Shown: positions 34,138 to 46,926 of the stretch, one piece after another
Position numbering within the stretch: the stretch's first letter is position 1
How the letters are laid out: each line of letters begins with the position of its first letter
NCBI GenBank assembly: GCA_002989075.1
Contig: PSQN01000017.1
Coordinates: 1,302,001 to 1,366,000, forward strand
Reading direction: 5' to 3'
DNA length: 64,000 nt
Source of the DNA: Arthonia radiata
Taxonomy: Eukaryota; Ascomycota; Arthoniomycetes; Arthoniales; Arthoniaceae
The notes under the pieces: model-generated
What the model was told of the DNA's origin: nothing
Databases searched by the model: none
The model's input: only the letters and a program-made list of their open reading frames with translations
Translations under genes and position numbers: made by a program

Positions 34138-34305
34138 GCAGACGCAGAAGAATATAAAGAAGGGGTGAAGTCGCCTACACTTCCGAGGTGGTGTTGGTGT
34201 TGGCCCGTGCTCGGCGCCGAAGGAGAAAGACCATTCACATGACAGTAGAGGATTTACGTCGTTGATTCAGCGTAGATGGTCTAAATTACCCATGTACACT
34301 ACAGC

Positions 34306-35928
34306 TCATACCAGGCCAGCATAATACACCTTCCTAACATCCACCAGCTTCTTCCCTCTCGCCCTTGCCACATCCTCAGGATCCTTCTGCATCTGCAGCG
34401 CCTGCACCATAGCCTTACACACGTTCATAGGGTTTCTGCTCCTCAAACTCTTCGCTTGCAAATCTTGCAGGCCCGCACACTTCGAGATCTCGTACGCGTA
34501 GCTGCTGCAACGCAACCCAAAGCCAGGTGGTCTTGCATTGAGCTTCAGCTCTACCGCACCAACCTTGCCAATGACCTCGCCAAATATCGTCCGCTTCTCA
34601 TACCGCCGTATCGGCTTCATGCTCCGTACAGCATTGATCTGTGCCGTCCGCAACGCCACTTCGACTTCAGCTGCTTTGCCCTCCCCAATCCCCACCATGC
34701 CCTTCTCGTCGCCACACACGTAGAGCACGTATTGGCTGTCGATCTTGCCCAGGCGCGTCTGATTGACGACACGCTTCTGCACGAGACACTTCATACGGTA
34801 CCGCTGCAGCTCGTTCACAGGCTTGCCCATCGCCTTCGCAAGGTTGTCCCAGGCTTTCGAGCCCTCGTCATCCCCGGCTTTGCCATCGCCCTTTCCCTCC
34901 TCTTCCTCATTGGGCTGTGAGTCATCGGCTGGGATCCAGCGTGGATCGTTGATCTTGGGGATGTCTTGAGCCAGCTCAGGAGGGTCGGGGTGGTCGCGCC
35001 AGCGGAGCGCGTTCTCCAGGCGTTCGGCAACAGAGAGTCGTGATCGGTCACGGTCTCTGACGTTCTGGGGGAGGTTGTCGGCGATGCGTTGCAGAAGGCG
35101 GTCTTCGTCGGTTTGAAGTGCGTCAGATGTATTGTCTGCGTCGGACTCTATCACGCGTGGAGTAGATCGCTGAGATCTTCTGGGGCTTCGAGCGATCACA
35201 TCTGGCTCGCCTTCATCTTCTCCTTCGCCCTCTTCAATGTCCTCCTCTTGCTCGGCGAAACGGAACTCGTCAAAAGCTTTGTTCTTAGGATCGAATGTCT
35301 GTCCCGTCTTCGCCATATGCCATAGGTCTGCAAGGTAGTCTCGTTTCGTCTTGTCCGGGTTCAGTGGATCTACCGCGCCCTCTTCATACGGGTCTTCGCT
35401 GGGCTCTGACAGGATATCGCCAATCCGTTCTATCTTTTTCTCATCGTCCGGCAGAAAGTCAAGATTGGCTGTCGGTTGATTATCGTCCGTGTTGTCCCAT
35501 TCACCTCTGCTCGTGCTCGGGCGCTTGTCAATGACGGGCTGTAATCGCGAGTACCCGTGCGGGTCGATGTTTTTAGGTCGCAGTACATCTCGGCGGGGCT
35601 TTGCTCGGGACAGATCGTAAGGATCTACAGCAGCTTCACCTAGGTCGATTGAACGTTGCTGCTCAGGGATGTATGTATGCCGTACGGTCTCTCGTTCTTC
35701 TTTCGTGTATTGAGGAAAGAGCGAGGCGCGTGCGTCAGCAATGCGCTTCAGCTCGGTCTGTGTGATGGATCGGTAAGGTGACTTGTGCTTGGCTGATCTG
35801 CTGGGCGATGTATGCAGGCACTGCGATTGAGGTCGAGGTCTGTGGTGGAGATATGACGGACACCGCGGTCGTGAGGAGGCTCGTTGAGCACTGCTCAACC
35901 CTGGGTAATGTGCCCGTGAAGCGCGCAT
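34306..35928 (-). CDS. Mitochondrial small-subunit ribosomal protein uS5m
   Basis: Mitochondrial relative of bacterial S5, part of the small ribosomal subunit near the decoding site. A single exon of 540 codons from the chosen Met. The N-terminal region (ASRAHYPGLSSAQRASSR, CLHTSPSRSAKHKSP) is Arg/Ser-rich and low in acid, as in a mitochondrial presequence. A long acidic, disordered middle follows. The S5 fold is C-terminal: VVNQTRLGKIDSQYVLYVCG, GMVGIGEGKAAEVEVALRTA, then RYEKRTIFGEVIGKVGAVEL, PPGFGLRCSSYAYEI and SRNPMNVCKAMVQALQ. An in-frame Met at 35991 would extend it by 21 residues; the shorter start begins directly with a presequence-like stretch. The gene marks the end of the accessory block. 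Confidence 0.85.
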   Translation of the reverse strand: MRASRAHYPGLSSAQRASSRPRCPSYLHHRPRPQSQCLHTSPSRSAKHKSPYRSITQTELKRIADARASLFPQYTKEERETVRHTYIPEQQRSIDLGEAAVDPYDLSRAKPRRDVLRPKNIDPHGYSRLQPVIDKRPSTSRGEWDNTDDNQPTANLDFLPDDEKKIERIGDILSEPSEDPYEEGAVDPLNPDKTKRDYLADLWHMAKTGQTFDPKNKAFDEFRFAEQEEDIEEGEGEDEGEPDVIARSPRRSQRSTPRVIESDADNTSDALQTDEDRLLQRIADNLPQNVRDRDRSRLSVAERLENALRWRDHPDPPELAQDIPKINDPRWIPADDSQPNEEEEGKGDGKAGDDEGSKAWDNLAKAMGKPVNELQRYRMKCLVQKRVVNQTRLGKIDSQYVLYVCGDEKGMVGIGEGKAAEVEVALRTAQINAVRSMKPIRRYEKRTIFGEVIGKVGAVELKLNARPPGFGLRCSSYAYEISKCAGLQDLQAKSLRSRNPMNVCKAMVQALQMQKDPEDVARARGKKLVDVRKVYYAGLV

Positions 35929-36415
35929 ACTGTTTGCAATACTACTCGACGCCGGCCGACGCTCATCAACGCAATGAAGATGAAAAAACATGCACTAGTC
36001 CTCATTCGGACAGATGTGTGACAGGGTGGTCAGCGCCAAGCAATTGTTGGCTTCTTTATGTACTTCTCCGTTTTCCTTAAGATTCTGTGTCGACCATTGT
36101 TTGCTGACAAGGTGGTCGATGTCATTGTACACGTGTGAGTACGTCGGGATTTTAAGCATGCGCAATGCCAAAGCTGTGCACACTAAGTCGTGGCCACGGA
36201 TCCACCGTAGCGTGTCCAACAACCAAGCCACGAGCATGTTTTGGATGTACATGAGCTGCAGGATCATGACTCTGAGGTAACAGCGAAGGATGCGATCTAA
36301 ACATTTCTGGTTGGAATTGCGACGCGTAGCCTCGGGCGCTCTTCTCGCTTTCTTAGGCTTCTTACCATGCTTGCTCTCTTCCATCACCAACTTGCCTCAG
36401 AAACTACATCAAAAC

Positions 36416-38514
36416 ATGCTCGAGAAGCTACTCATAGCTCTAGCTTGCGTCGTCGCATACGTGATAGCCCGCACATATCGTCAAGCGACATCTTTGCAAG
36501 CTTTTGGCGGACCGTGGAGCACGCAGTACTCGAGGCTATGGCTCCTGTGGGCCAACAATGGCGGCGCGATGCACAAAGTCTTCACAGGTGTCAACGACAA
36601 ATATGGACCGACCGCCCGTGTCGCTCCTCACATGCTCCTCACGCGGGATCCCGAGCTGATCAAGCAGATGAGCGCAGTCCGAAGCTCGTTCACTCGATCT
36701 GAATGGCATGTCATCGTGTAGCAGGCATCTGGGTACAGATCATATTGACATCCTGAGCAGGTACACAGCGCTGCGACTGCATCCCACCCGGGATCATATT
36801 GTGTCAATCACTGATGAAGAGTTGCATACCTCGCTCAGAAATCGCATGTCACCGGGCTACAGTGGCAAAGATAACCACTGGATGGAGGGCGACATCGACT
36901 TGGTGATACAACAGCTCTTCTCCTTGATCGAAGCTAAATATGTATCTAGTAGTGGTGACAAGCAGGCTTATAGGCCTGTGGATCTCTCCCGGATCATGAC
37001 TTTCTTCACACTCGATGTGATTAGCACCATTGCCTTCGGACAAGCTTTTGGGTTCTTGGTGAAGGACGATGACCCATTCGGATACATAGCGAATCTTCAA
37101 GAGTTCTTGCCTGCAATCAGTAGGTCTCACAGCATCCGCACAGTCTGCATGGTCGTGTCAACCCTGTCTTGTAGAAGCAATGCAATGGCGTGTCTTCAAG
37201 TAAACAGCTTGAGGATGGTTTGCTGGCGTTACCATGGCACAAAGTGGAGATGACTGACATCTTGCATTCAGTACTTTTTAGTGCTTTCACAGAGCTCCAA
37301 AAGATCATGCGACTGCCGATTCTGAAACCTCTGCTCCCAAAATCGACGGACAAGCGTGGCCTCGGCAAAGTCATGAGCTTCGCCCAGGAACGTGTTCAAG
37401 AGCGCTTCAAGGCTGAGGATAGAGTTGTGAGGAAAGACGTAAGTCTCAAGCATTCGCGCATGCAGCCTTGTTTCTCAAATAGCGGTGCTTGACTAAATTC
37501 GGCCGGTCTTGCTTCAACGCCCTCTATTTGAAATCTAAAAACTCCTTCGAAATGACTGTGCTAAGATCCTGTTCGTCAATATACACATACGCTCATGTGG
37601 GCTTTCTCAATGTTCCACGTGGTAAGACTGACATGAACGTCCAGATGCTGCAAAGCTTCATCGCGCATGGTCTCGACAAGGAGCAGCTCGAGTCAGAAAC
37701 ACTCGTCCAAATCACTGCTGGTTCTGACGTAAGTCACTAGCGTCCTCTTGGTAACGCATACGCTCACCGGTCCCAATAGTCAACAGCGACTGCACTTAGA
37801 ATGACGCTGCACTACATTTCGACAACTCCACGCGTGCTGCAAAAGCTATTGAACGAAGTGGAGGTCGCCATTGCGGCGGAGAACATCACGAGACCCATCA
37901 TCAAAGAATCAGAAGCGAAAGCCCTTCCTTATCTGCAGGCTTGCGTCAAAGAGGGGTTGCGGATGTACCCTCCAGTAACGGTGAGTGTTCGCTTCGCGCT
38001 GGCTCTCGCGCAGCTCTTGAGCTCATGTCTACCTTTGCTAGGGTCTGCTCGCAAAAGAGGTACCTGCAGGGGGTGTTACGATCGATGGGAAACTAGCTCC
38101 TGGAGGGACTTGGATTGGGTGGAACAGTTTTGGCTTGATGAGGGATAAAGACGTCTTCGGAAGCGATGTTGACCTTTTTAGGCCAGAGCGATGGCTGTAC
38201 GGCGAAGATGACCGCGACGCTCACGACATCCTGCAGCGGATGAATGAGACTGTAGGACTCGTCTTTGGATATGGTAGGTATGGATGCCTGGGAAAAGGAG
38301 TAGCTTGGATGGAGCTAAACAAGACTATCATTGAGGTGAGCCGGCTGCAAGCGACGAGGATTGACTACTGCGCGCTGACTTTGGGCAGACGCTGCTGAGA
38401 TTTGAGCTCCAGCCCATCAACATAGCGAAGCCGTTCGACGAGCAGTGCTTTGGATTCTACCTTCATACAAACATGGAGTTTCGCATTACGAAACGGGCGC
38501 ATGAGCTGAAGTGA
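36416..38514 (+). CDS. Cytochrome P450 monooxygenase
   Basis: A membrane-anchored P450 of about 506 residues from seven exons: 36416-36705, 36761-37119, 37272-37438, 37645-37728, 37780-37980, 38042-38335 and 38389-38514. The N-terminal anchor is LLIALACVVAYVIA. The I-helix reads ITAGSDSTATAL, the K-helix CVKEGLRMYPPV, and the PERW region FRPERW. The heme loop is FGYGRYGCLGKGVAW with the Cys ligand. The overall pattern (RSEWYTALRLHPTRDH, MSPGYSG) resembles the pisatin-demethylase-like group of fungal P450s; the substrate is unknown. The first intron works only with a GC donor (36706-36760), which restores EWY. Intron 2 (152 nt) and intron 3 (206 nt) are longer than usual and less certain. No biosynthetic cluster genes are adjacent. 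Confidence 0.82.
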
Positions 38515-39221
38515 GTTTTGCAGACATCAGGAGGATGGACTCAGTAGCGAAACAGCTGCTCGAGGTGCGCATTCAGAAAAGCAGCATATAGGGGAACGAT
38601 GTATGGACACTGTGCGCACTCCCCAATGTTTGGGACTGGGAAGCGTCCCAATAGGAGCCTCATACAAAGCGAGACAGGACGAAGAATGGTGGCGTGAGAG
38701 GACGGCGTCTTAGGTCTGTAGCCACCCCCTTCCTAGGGGAGCCGTAGCGTCCGTGCTCAATTCGTCCCATGTGCTTGTGGTTTCCTCGGTCCAGACTTCA
38801 TGTGGCGACTTCAACTGCTACAGTCTTCGATCACCGATACTTGCGACTGGTATTGATTGCGAATAGTGAATAGTGAAGAGAAAAGAGAAGTGGAGTCGTG
38901 GTTCGGGAAGGGACGGTCGCTGATCTGACTCCACCCGAGCGCACGGACGCTTCGTCATTCCCTCAGCAACTGCACATTTCCAATTCGTCTCACTAATCAT
39001 TCCACGTCCCATTGCTCGTGACAGCAATCCTCGTTGCACTCATCCGTGCACTTGCATGTCCATCTGACACGCCGTCTTTCAATCGTGCATGACCAAAGTC
39101 CCGAGTGTGAAGAGATGAAGCGCTCTTCACAGCCTCTCGTTTGACCAAACCCCAGCAGCGTCGGCCACTGCAACCTCGTGTTTTCTTCAGCTATCCGCTG
39201 AAGTCCCAGACATACGACATC
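38515..39221. other. Upstream region of the kinase gene
   Basis: About 700 bases without a gene between the P450 stop and the kinase start. Probably P450 3' end plus kinase promoter and leader; no element identified. Confidence 0.45.
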
Positions 39222-41349
39222 ATGCCACAAATACTCAACAATTCCACCACCACACTCTCCTCCGCCGACAAAGCCTCCCAGAAATCGTCAGAGAGGCGAA
39301 CCTTTTCAGGCCTGCCCCTCTCCACCAACAAGCAACCCCATGGTTCGAACACGCAAGTCTCCGCCAAAATCCGCAACTTCTTCCGCATCAGTTCAAACAA
39401 CTCAAAAGAGGACTTCAGCCGGGAGAAAGATGCGAAGCTGCTCGAAACACCGTCGGCGAAGGGTGATCCCAAGGTGACAAATCGCAAGAGCAAGCTACTC
39501 CCCAAGATTGGCCGTAACCGCACAAACACCGTTGCTAGCGAAGGCAACGCCCTTGACGATACCATGTCGCCGACCGCACACGCGAATCCCTATTTCCAGC
39601 ATCAAGGTCCTCCAACTCTGCGGCATCATAACGACAGCAGTGTCCCACCTTCCCCTCCCGACCAGCCAGACAACCACAGCAAAATCGATGGCAGCGCGCC
39701 TAGCTCTCCCCTCGGCAATGGCAAAGAAGACTTCGCAAGGAAACTCCGTAGAGTAGCTTCAGCGCCCAATGCTCAGGGCCTGTTCACCAAGACCAGAACC
39801 GACAGCCGACCACCATCGGGAGCAAGTACCGAACAATCAATTGGCCAACAATCGAACTCTTCAGCACTCAGCGTCGTTGGTACGGCTTCCGAGGGAGCGC
39901 TCCTTTCTGTGCCACCCAACCAAGTTCCGACACCCGGCCAGATTAGGAATTCTCTGGCATATCGCAGGACGTACAGCTCGAACTCCATCAAAGTCCGCAC
40001 CGTTGAGGTCAGTCCGAGTAGTTTTGACAAGGTCAAGTTGATCGGTAAAGGCGATGTCGGAAAGGTATACCTGGTCAAGGAGAGACGCAGTGACCGACTG
40101 TATGCAATGAAAGGTGAGTTGTGCAATCTACGCGATGTTTAAAGTATGACGCTGACCCCCATGGCAGTTTTGAGCAAGAAAGAAATGATCAAGCGCAACA
40201 AGATTAAGAGGGCTCTGGCTGAGCAAGAGATCCTTGCTACCAGCAATCATCCGTTTATCGTCACCCTGTACCACTCGTTTCAGTCGGCAGACCATCTCTA
40301 TCTATGCATGGAGTACTGCAGCGGTGGCGAGTTCTTCAGAAGTACGTAAAGAGCATACCAGCCATCTTGTATATGTCTCACGTTTTGTAGCGCTACAAAC
40401 TCGGCCGAACAAGTCGATCAACGAATACTCAGCCAGGTTTTACGCAGCAGAGGTAACCGCGGCGCTAGAGTACCTTCATTTGATGGGATTCATCTATCGT
40501 GATCTCAAACCGGAGAGTATGTACAGCTACTCTGAAAGGACTAAACAACAAGCTGACGATGTTCAGACATCCTTCTTCACCAATCTGGCCACATCATGTT
40601 GTCGGACTTTGACCTTTCCAAACAATCTGACGCTGGTGGCTCGCCTTCCATGATAGTGGGCAAGAACGGGTCGTCATCGACATCCGGACCCATTATTGAC
40701 ACCAAGGCATGCATAGCCAATTTCCGAACGAACTCTTTCGTAGGCACCGAGGAGTACATTGCGCCAGAGGTAATTAAAGGTTGCGGGCATACGAGCGCCG
40801 TTGACTGGTGGACGCTTGGTATTCTCATGTATGAGATGCTCTTTGGCACCACGCCTTTCAAAGGAAAGAACCGCAATACGACATTCGGCAACATCCTGAA
40901 GGATGACGTGCCATTTCCAGAAGGGAACGGTCATCCGCAGATCACAACGTAAGAACTTCGTCTGGACGACTGCAAAGTTCGCGAGCTGACAGAAGCATAG
41001 CAATTGCAAGAATGTTATCAGAAAGCTGCTGACCAAAGACGAGCTCAGGCGCCTCGGCTCAAGGGCTGGTGCGTCAGATGTCAAGGCTCATCCCTTCTTC
41101 AAGCCATTGCAGTGGGCTTTACTGCGGCATGAAAAGCCGCCGATCGTTCCGCACCAAGGCAAAGCCACAGACACGTCCAACTTCCGGCAGATGAAGGAGA
41201 GTCATAGTGTGGATTTGAGCGCAACGAAGAACCTCAAGGGCGTGCCCCTTGATTCGGGCCTGGCGACGCCGGGTGGTGATATTGCGGATCCGTTTGAGGA
41301 GTTCAACAGCGTCACTCTCGTGCATGACGGCGAGCAGGGTGGGCATTGA
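39222..41349 (+). CDS. NRC-2/Fpk-type AGC serine/threonine kinase
   Basis: An AGC kinase of the group that holds Neurospora NRC-2 and the yeast flippase kinases Fpk1/Kin82, which act at the plasma membrane and in hyphal polarity. Five exons: 39222-40113, 40168-40341, 40391-40516, 40567-40948 and 41001-41349; about 640 residues. The first 270 residues are disordered and Ser/Pro-rich, with [12 protein letters not shown] near the start. The kinase domain begins [19 protein letters not shown]. The VL-K pattern spans the first junction (YAMK/VLSKKEM). The catalytic loop is [10 protein letters not shown] and the metal loop is DFD (LSDFDLSK) rather than DFG, as usual in this group. A long insert precedes the activation end [14 protein letters not shown]. 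The C-terminal region contains [18 protein letters not shown]. Confidence 0.9.
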
Positions 41350-42110
41350 AGGCGCATACAGACTGCGTGCATGGCAAGGCGTCCAGGACTGTAAGAGTTA
41401 CGCTCAACTCCCATCTAGGGTATTGCATCGGGAGGGAAGCCATCCATGATACGACACTGACGTGTGCAAATGTATACTACTCTCGGAATCTTTTAGCTCT
41501 TCGATTGACGAGCTTGTGACGAATGAACGTATTCTTATGAGCCCTCTTGCTGTCGTCTCTGCTATATATCGATTGATATCCACGCTGGATCCTATCTTTC
41601 CAAGTCTGGGCTAGCTCGGGTTAGGGTTAATAAGACATCCTTACGCGTCTTCTGTAGCTACGCGTGCTGTCTCACCTTTCCTCCCTCATCAACTGCGAAG
41701 TGGGGATTGTGCATCTGCCTGCCCATGCGGAACCCTCTCGGGCCCAATCTCGATCTTGCTTTCGTAAGCCCGCGCCTCTTCTCAGCGTCACCGCCTTCAC
41801 CGTGAGGCCGCCTTCACACTTGAACATGGCCAGTGTTCTGCTCTGGTCAACATGATGCCTGATCCTCGATCTGTCGAGAACACCTCATCCGCTGGTAAAT
41901 AGCAGTGCCCTCGCTTCTGACTCCCTGTTCCTGTTGCAATTTGTGTTTCGTTGAGACGCGTAGTATCCCAACCTTTCACCCCTCCCTCTTCCTCTCTGTT
42001 GCTCCAACAACGCCACTCACTCTGCATTCTCTTGACCACTGTTTACTGCTGCATGGTCGTCTTCGACAGCTCTTGACCCGTTCGAGGTTGAAATCAAGGG
42101 CGCCTTCAAG
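41350..42110. other. Promoter and leader region of the RdRP gene
   Basis: No gene seen over about 760 bases. The second half is pyrimidine-rich, consistent with a fungal promoter or 5' leader for the RdRP gene. Confidence 0.45.
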
Positions 42111-45100
42111 ATGGACATCTTTATCAGAGCTATCCCAGAGACAAGCAGTGACGAGGGGGTTATCGGTGTGCTGGAACCATGCCTGCGAAGCTTGTCGATT
42201 ACCGCATACGAATTCAAGAGGCGTCACAACAGAAAATTCGGCGTTCTAATTATTGCCAACAAGCACGAAGCAGAGAAGTTCTTGCAGCTTCATGGAGATC
42301 GAGACGGGCTGGGCATCAATCGGAGACCACTCTACACTATTACGATCAACGGCAGACCACTACACCTCAATGAGAGCCGTGATAGCTCCGATCCGTTCGT
42401 CATCAAGAGGCTGCGCAAGGCAGTTGTATCGATCAAAAACGCACCCTCCAGCAAGAAAGACCCAAAGCGCTCAATAGCCATCAATGGTATTGATTGTGGA
42501 TTCTACGACTACAATGAAGATGGGCGCCTGGTCTTTTATCAATGTCATCGGGATCTTCGCAGGGGCACATTGGTCATTGGTCGAAATGCAATGCTTGCCC
42601 TGTTGAACGCCGATGACAACTACGCGGCAAATGCTCAAGTCAAGTTCGAGTATTCTATCGTTGACTCACTCTATGGCGGGTCGAGAAAGGAGCCTTCACT
42701 TATCCTTGTTCTGCGCCAATCACCTATGTTCTACACGAAAAAGCAGTCAGGGGCGGACCTGAGTCCCCTCGAACGTCAGCTCATGTTGCTCGGACTAGGA
42801 CAGAGCAATGAGACCACCATCGCAGAGCCGGAAACGTATCGTCTATGCAGCCTTGGACGCGGCCATGGGGACGTCGCTGGTGCTTGCTTCGTTTACATTA
42901 TCAATTTTGAATATTACGACCAGATGAGTTACGCTCTTTCACCCTTGAAGCACGAACGCGGGGCTCCCTCTCTTATGTCAACAAACATCGACATGCCCAG
43001 AGTTACTCTAAACTTTTCCACAGGCCTCAGGTGAGTTGAAGAGCATCTGCACAGGTCAACACGCTGCTTGAAAACGGAGCTATAGCGGCCGGTATACCGG
43101 CGACGCTCAATAGCACCCGGCTCGAGGCTGTGGCTCCTTACGTGTACAAGCTGTATGAGATCATCTTAACTGACTGTAAACCCATAGATCTATGAAAGAA
43201 AATCTTGACCGAGAAACCCTACCCTTCAGTGTCAAATTTCAGCTGCAGATGCTGGCTGAGAATGGGTGTCTCTGCCCTCACAAGGTCCAGTTGCTTTGCG
43301 CAGCAGTCGTCGAAATCCTCAAGAAGTACGACGAAGTCCGAGTCTCAGAGGGTCTACGAGCTCTTAGCTTTCTGCTGCCTATTGCCTCTCCCGGAACACA
43401 GTCCCAAACATTCCAAATCAGAGAGCTTGCTCGTGTAGTAGAACTAAAAGCAAAATCATACCAGAAGAGAGGCTCGATCTACGATGTGGCAAGGAAGCAC
43501 GAGCATTTGGCACTCATCTACAAAGCGTTTGTCTCACCGACTGGACTTTTCCTTTGTGGACCCGAGCTCGAGACCAAGAACCGAGTGCTTCGGAAATATC
43601 ATGGTACGTTCAGGGCCTGCATTTGAGCTTTGCTTCAAGCGCTTTGGGCGCCTATTTGTTCTAAACGTCCTTTTCGGATCAAAATTTGCCTAGATCAAGC
43701 TGGCATATTTACTGCAATACTGACACCTACCTAGGCGATATGCAGTATTTTATGCGAGTCAACTTCTGTGACCAGGACGGTGAACAGCTGCGGTACGAGC
43801 GAAGAACAAATCGGGATGCCATCTTCAAGGAGAGGTTCAAGAACGAGCTTGATAAGGGCATACGTGTGGCTGGCCGCATATTCACCTTTCTGGGATTCTC
43901 ACATTCGTCCCTTCGCACGCAGTCGTGCTGGTTTATGAGCGCCTTTTGGTAGGTCCGGAGCAGCTGCAGTTGACTCACTGCCCATCGTGCAGAAGCCGCC
44001 CAGAATGGCCCGACTAATCCTCTTGAAACAGGGACTACGCGACTAGTGCTTTGATGGTGCCGTCAATGCTCATTCAGAACCTAGGTGGTGAGTTACATTT
44101 TCGCATCGAACTCCTGAGGCTGGTGGTGCAGCATGCTAATACTTCTTACTAGACTTCACTAAAATCACGTGTCCGGCTAAATGCGCCGCCCGTATTGGCC
44201 AGGCTTTCTCGGATTCGACCGACACAATCTCGCTCGAGAATGCAAGCGTTGAGCTCGTGAACGATATCTGCAGAAATGGGCGTTGCTTCTCAGACGGCGT
44301 GGGGGTCATATCGCCTGAGCTTCTGCAGCTCGTGCATCGTCAATTCCTAAAGTCAAAGAAGGCATATGCACCAGTCATCCAAGTCCGATTTCAAGGCTAC
44401 AAGGGCGTATTGGCTGTCGGTGACTGGCTACGCGGTTTAGTCGCTCTGTTCCGCCCTTCTATGGATAAGTTCCCGTCACCTCACCACATGGACTTGGAGA
44501 TCACTGGAGCTGCTTACCGACCCTTGCCGATGTTTCTGAATCGACAATTGATTGCTATCATGGAGGTGAGTCAAGCTGCTGAACACCGAGGTCGAGCATT
44601 ACGGTAGCCATAAAACGACTCGAGCAGAGCAAAGCGCGTTCTACCGCACACATCCATGGAGGCGGGTTGTTACTCTTACAATTCATGCTGACGTGGTCTC
44701 CACCAGGCACTACAAGTACCGGCTGCGTCTTTCCTTTCGTTGCAGCAGCGAGCGCTGCAGCAGATCGAATTCATGACCAGATCCCCCATCAACGCCGCAA
44801 CATATGTCGACTTGCAGCACTTTGGTACTGCTATTGGTTTGGCCTCATTGCTGCGCTCTCTGCACTATATTGGATTCCATTTCAAGGACGATCCTTTCCT
44901 TGTGCAGACTATTGAAATGGCGACGCGAGTTCAGCTTCGAGAGCTCAAACATAAGGCGCGCATACCGGTCCCAAATGCGTTCACTCTCTACGGGATTGTC
45001 GACGAAACAGCGCACCTTAAAGCCAACGAGATCCACGTCGTCATCAAGGACAGCAAGAGCAGAGAAGTCATTGCAAAGACTGGAAGGTGTTTTGTGACAA

Positions 45101-46659
45101 GGTCTCCCGCCATGCATCCCGGCGACATTCAACAGGTTGTGGCCGTGCCCGTACCCGCTGGTTCCTCCAACGAGTGCCTATACAATTGTGTAATCTTCAG
45201 TCAGTTCGGCGCTCGCGACATCCCATCAATGCTTTCTGGAGGTGATCTAGACGGTGACCTGTATAACATCATCTTTGATGAGACGCTGTTCCCAAAGCTT
45301 ACGTGGCCACCAGCGGAGTATCCGCGTACTGGGGCCCGCGACATAGGCCGTCCTGTCGAGATTGCCGACATGAGCGACTTCTTCGTGGATTTCATGCAGC
45401 AAGACAAACTAGGATACATTTGCCTTACACACATGGCTATCGCAGACCAGAAGGACGACAGTGTCCTCAACGAAGCCTGCGTTCGCCTTGCCGGGATGGC
45501 CTCGACTGCCGTTGATTTCTCTAAGACCGGTGTACCGGTCGACATGACCCAATTCCCAAAGGGTTACAACAAGGGTATCCGTCCGGATTTCATGGCGCCT
45601 GCGCCTCATCTCGTCCTCAAGGCCGATCTGAACTCCATCGAGGAGGTGGACGACATGGATTTCCAGGGCATGGCTGATCCGGTCAACGAAGCCTTCAATA
45701 ATGGAGGAAGTGGGTATACGTATTACGAGAGCAAGCGCGTGCTTGGACGGCTCTATCGCAACATCGACGAAACTCAGTTTCTGAAGACAATGACCATAGC
45801 ATATGGGAGTGCTGACGCGGGCGGTCCTACAATCCAGCGTCATCTATTCCTGCAGAGGCTTCTCGACCACGTTCGCCAAGTCACCTTGATTGTGCACTGG
45901 GACACAACTGCAAATCGTATCTTTGCTGAGGAAGTACGAAGCGCCTATGAAGAACACTTAGTCGGTTTGATGCATCAATATTCACCATATCAGCGACAAC
46001 CTCTGTCTGAACTGGAGGTGTTCTGTGGCACAATCCTTGGCCGTGATGGCACTATGCCAAGCAAGCGCGCTAGAGAGAGTACGACAGATATGAAAGATGC
46101 TTTCGAGCGCCTAGCTCGCGACACGAGGCTACGGATCAAGTAAGTTGAGAGCCCCAGCCGCCCCAGCCGCCCCTTGACCTGCTCATATGCTATGTATCTG
46201 GACTGCAAATCTGCTGCGCTGTCCCAGAGAGTCGATGGAAGGCTTACAGGCCTCATGCGGATGTGCTGTTGTTTGGATGACTGGCTGACATTCCTTAGGC
46301 AAGGCCACGATGTCGATGAGGACGAGGATGAAGATGACGCAGCAGCCGACACCAACTGGGAGACAGCCTCTGTGACCTCCGGTACCGTGCAGCAAGAGCG
46401 AATGGGTGAACTTGAGCGAAGCATCGCCTGCCTGGCTGTTGCTGTCGAAGAGCCTTCACAGCACTTCGGGCGACAAGTCGGCTACCTGCGCAGCTTCCCA
46501 TACGTCGTTGCCGAAGTCTGTTTGCGACAGGTTGAGCTTTACCAACAGATGACAAGGCGCATGCAGCGCCAGCAGGGACGTGCTCTAGGAGCAGCCAACA
46601 GTACTGTTGGAGGTCGCGCCACCCGTAGCGCGCGTAGCCAGTGGCCGGCGCTGACTTGA
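42111..46659 (+). CDS. Cellular RNA-dependent RNA polymerase (RNA silencing)
   Basis: Eukaryotic RdRP of the RDR/QDE-1/SAD-1/EGO-1 class, which makes double-stranded RNA for small-RNA silencing. Seven exons fit in phase: 42111-43030, 43188-43603, 43735-43948, 44032-44087, 44153-44565, 44707-46139 and 46299-46659; about 1270 residues. Family marks in order: LPFSVKFQLQMLAENG, RIFTFLGFSHSSLRTQSCWF, DGVGVISPELLQLV, VRFQGYKGVLAVGD, RPSMDKFPSPHHMDLEI and PLPMFLNRQLI. The catalytic motif is SGGDLDGDLYNIIFDE with the three Asp of DxDGD. The last exon adds an acidic stretch (DVDEDEDEDDAAAD) and a helical end. Many animal and plant relatives share the catalytic core. Exon borders are inferred; the first intron (157 nt) contains an open segment that might be exonic. 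Confidence 0.9.
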
Positions 46660-46926
46660 TCCGAGCACGGAAGGCCCTTGACGATCCGACGGGAATGCTG
46701 ATGGCGTATTTACGACCTTTGTATGCGTATGAGTTACGAGAGCATGAGATACCCCAGTATGTATTATAGAAAGAACGTCAAAAACTTCAGACGCACGCCT
46801 TTGAAGAAATTGGCTAGGTTCAAGGTTCGTGAGTTCATTCAACCGGTACTAACATTGGGCATCCCAGACGCCATCGCTCAATGCAGAGAACCTCCCACAT
46901 CATCGCAGTCAGCAATCAAAGAGTCG

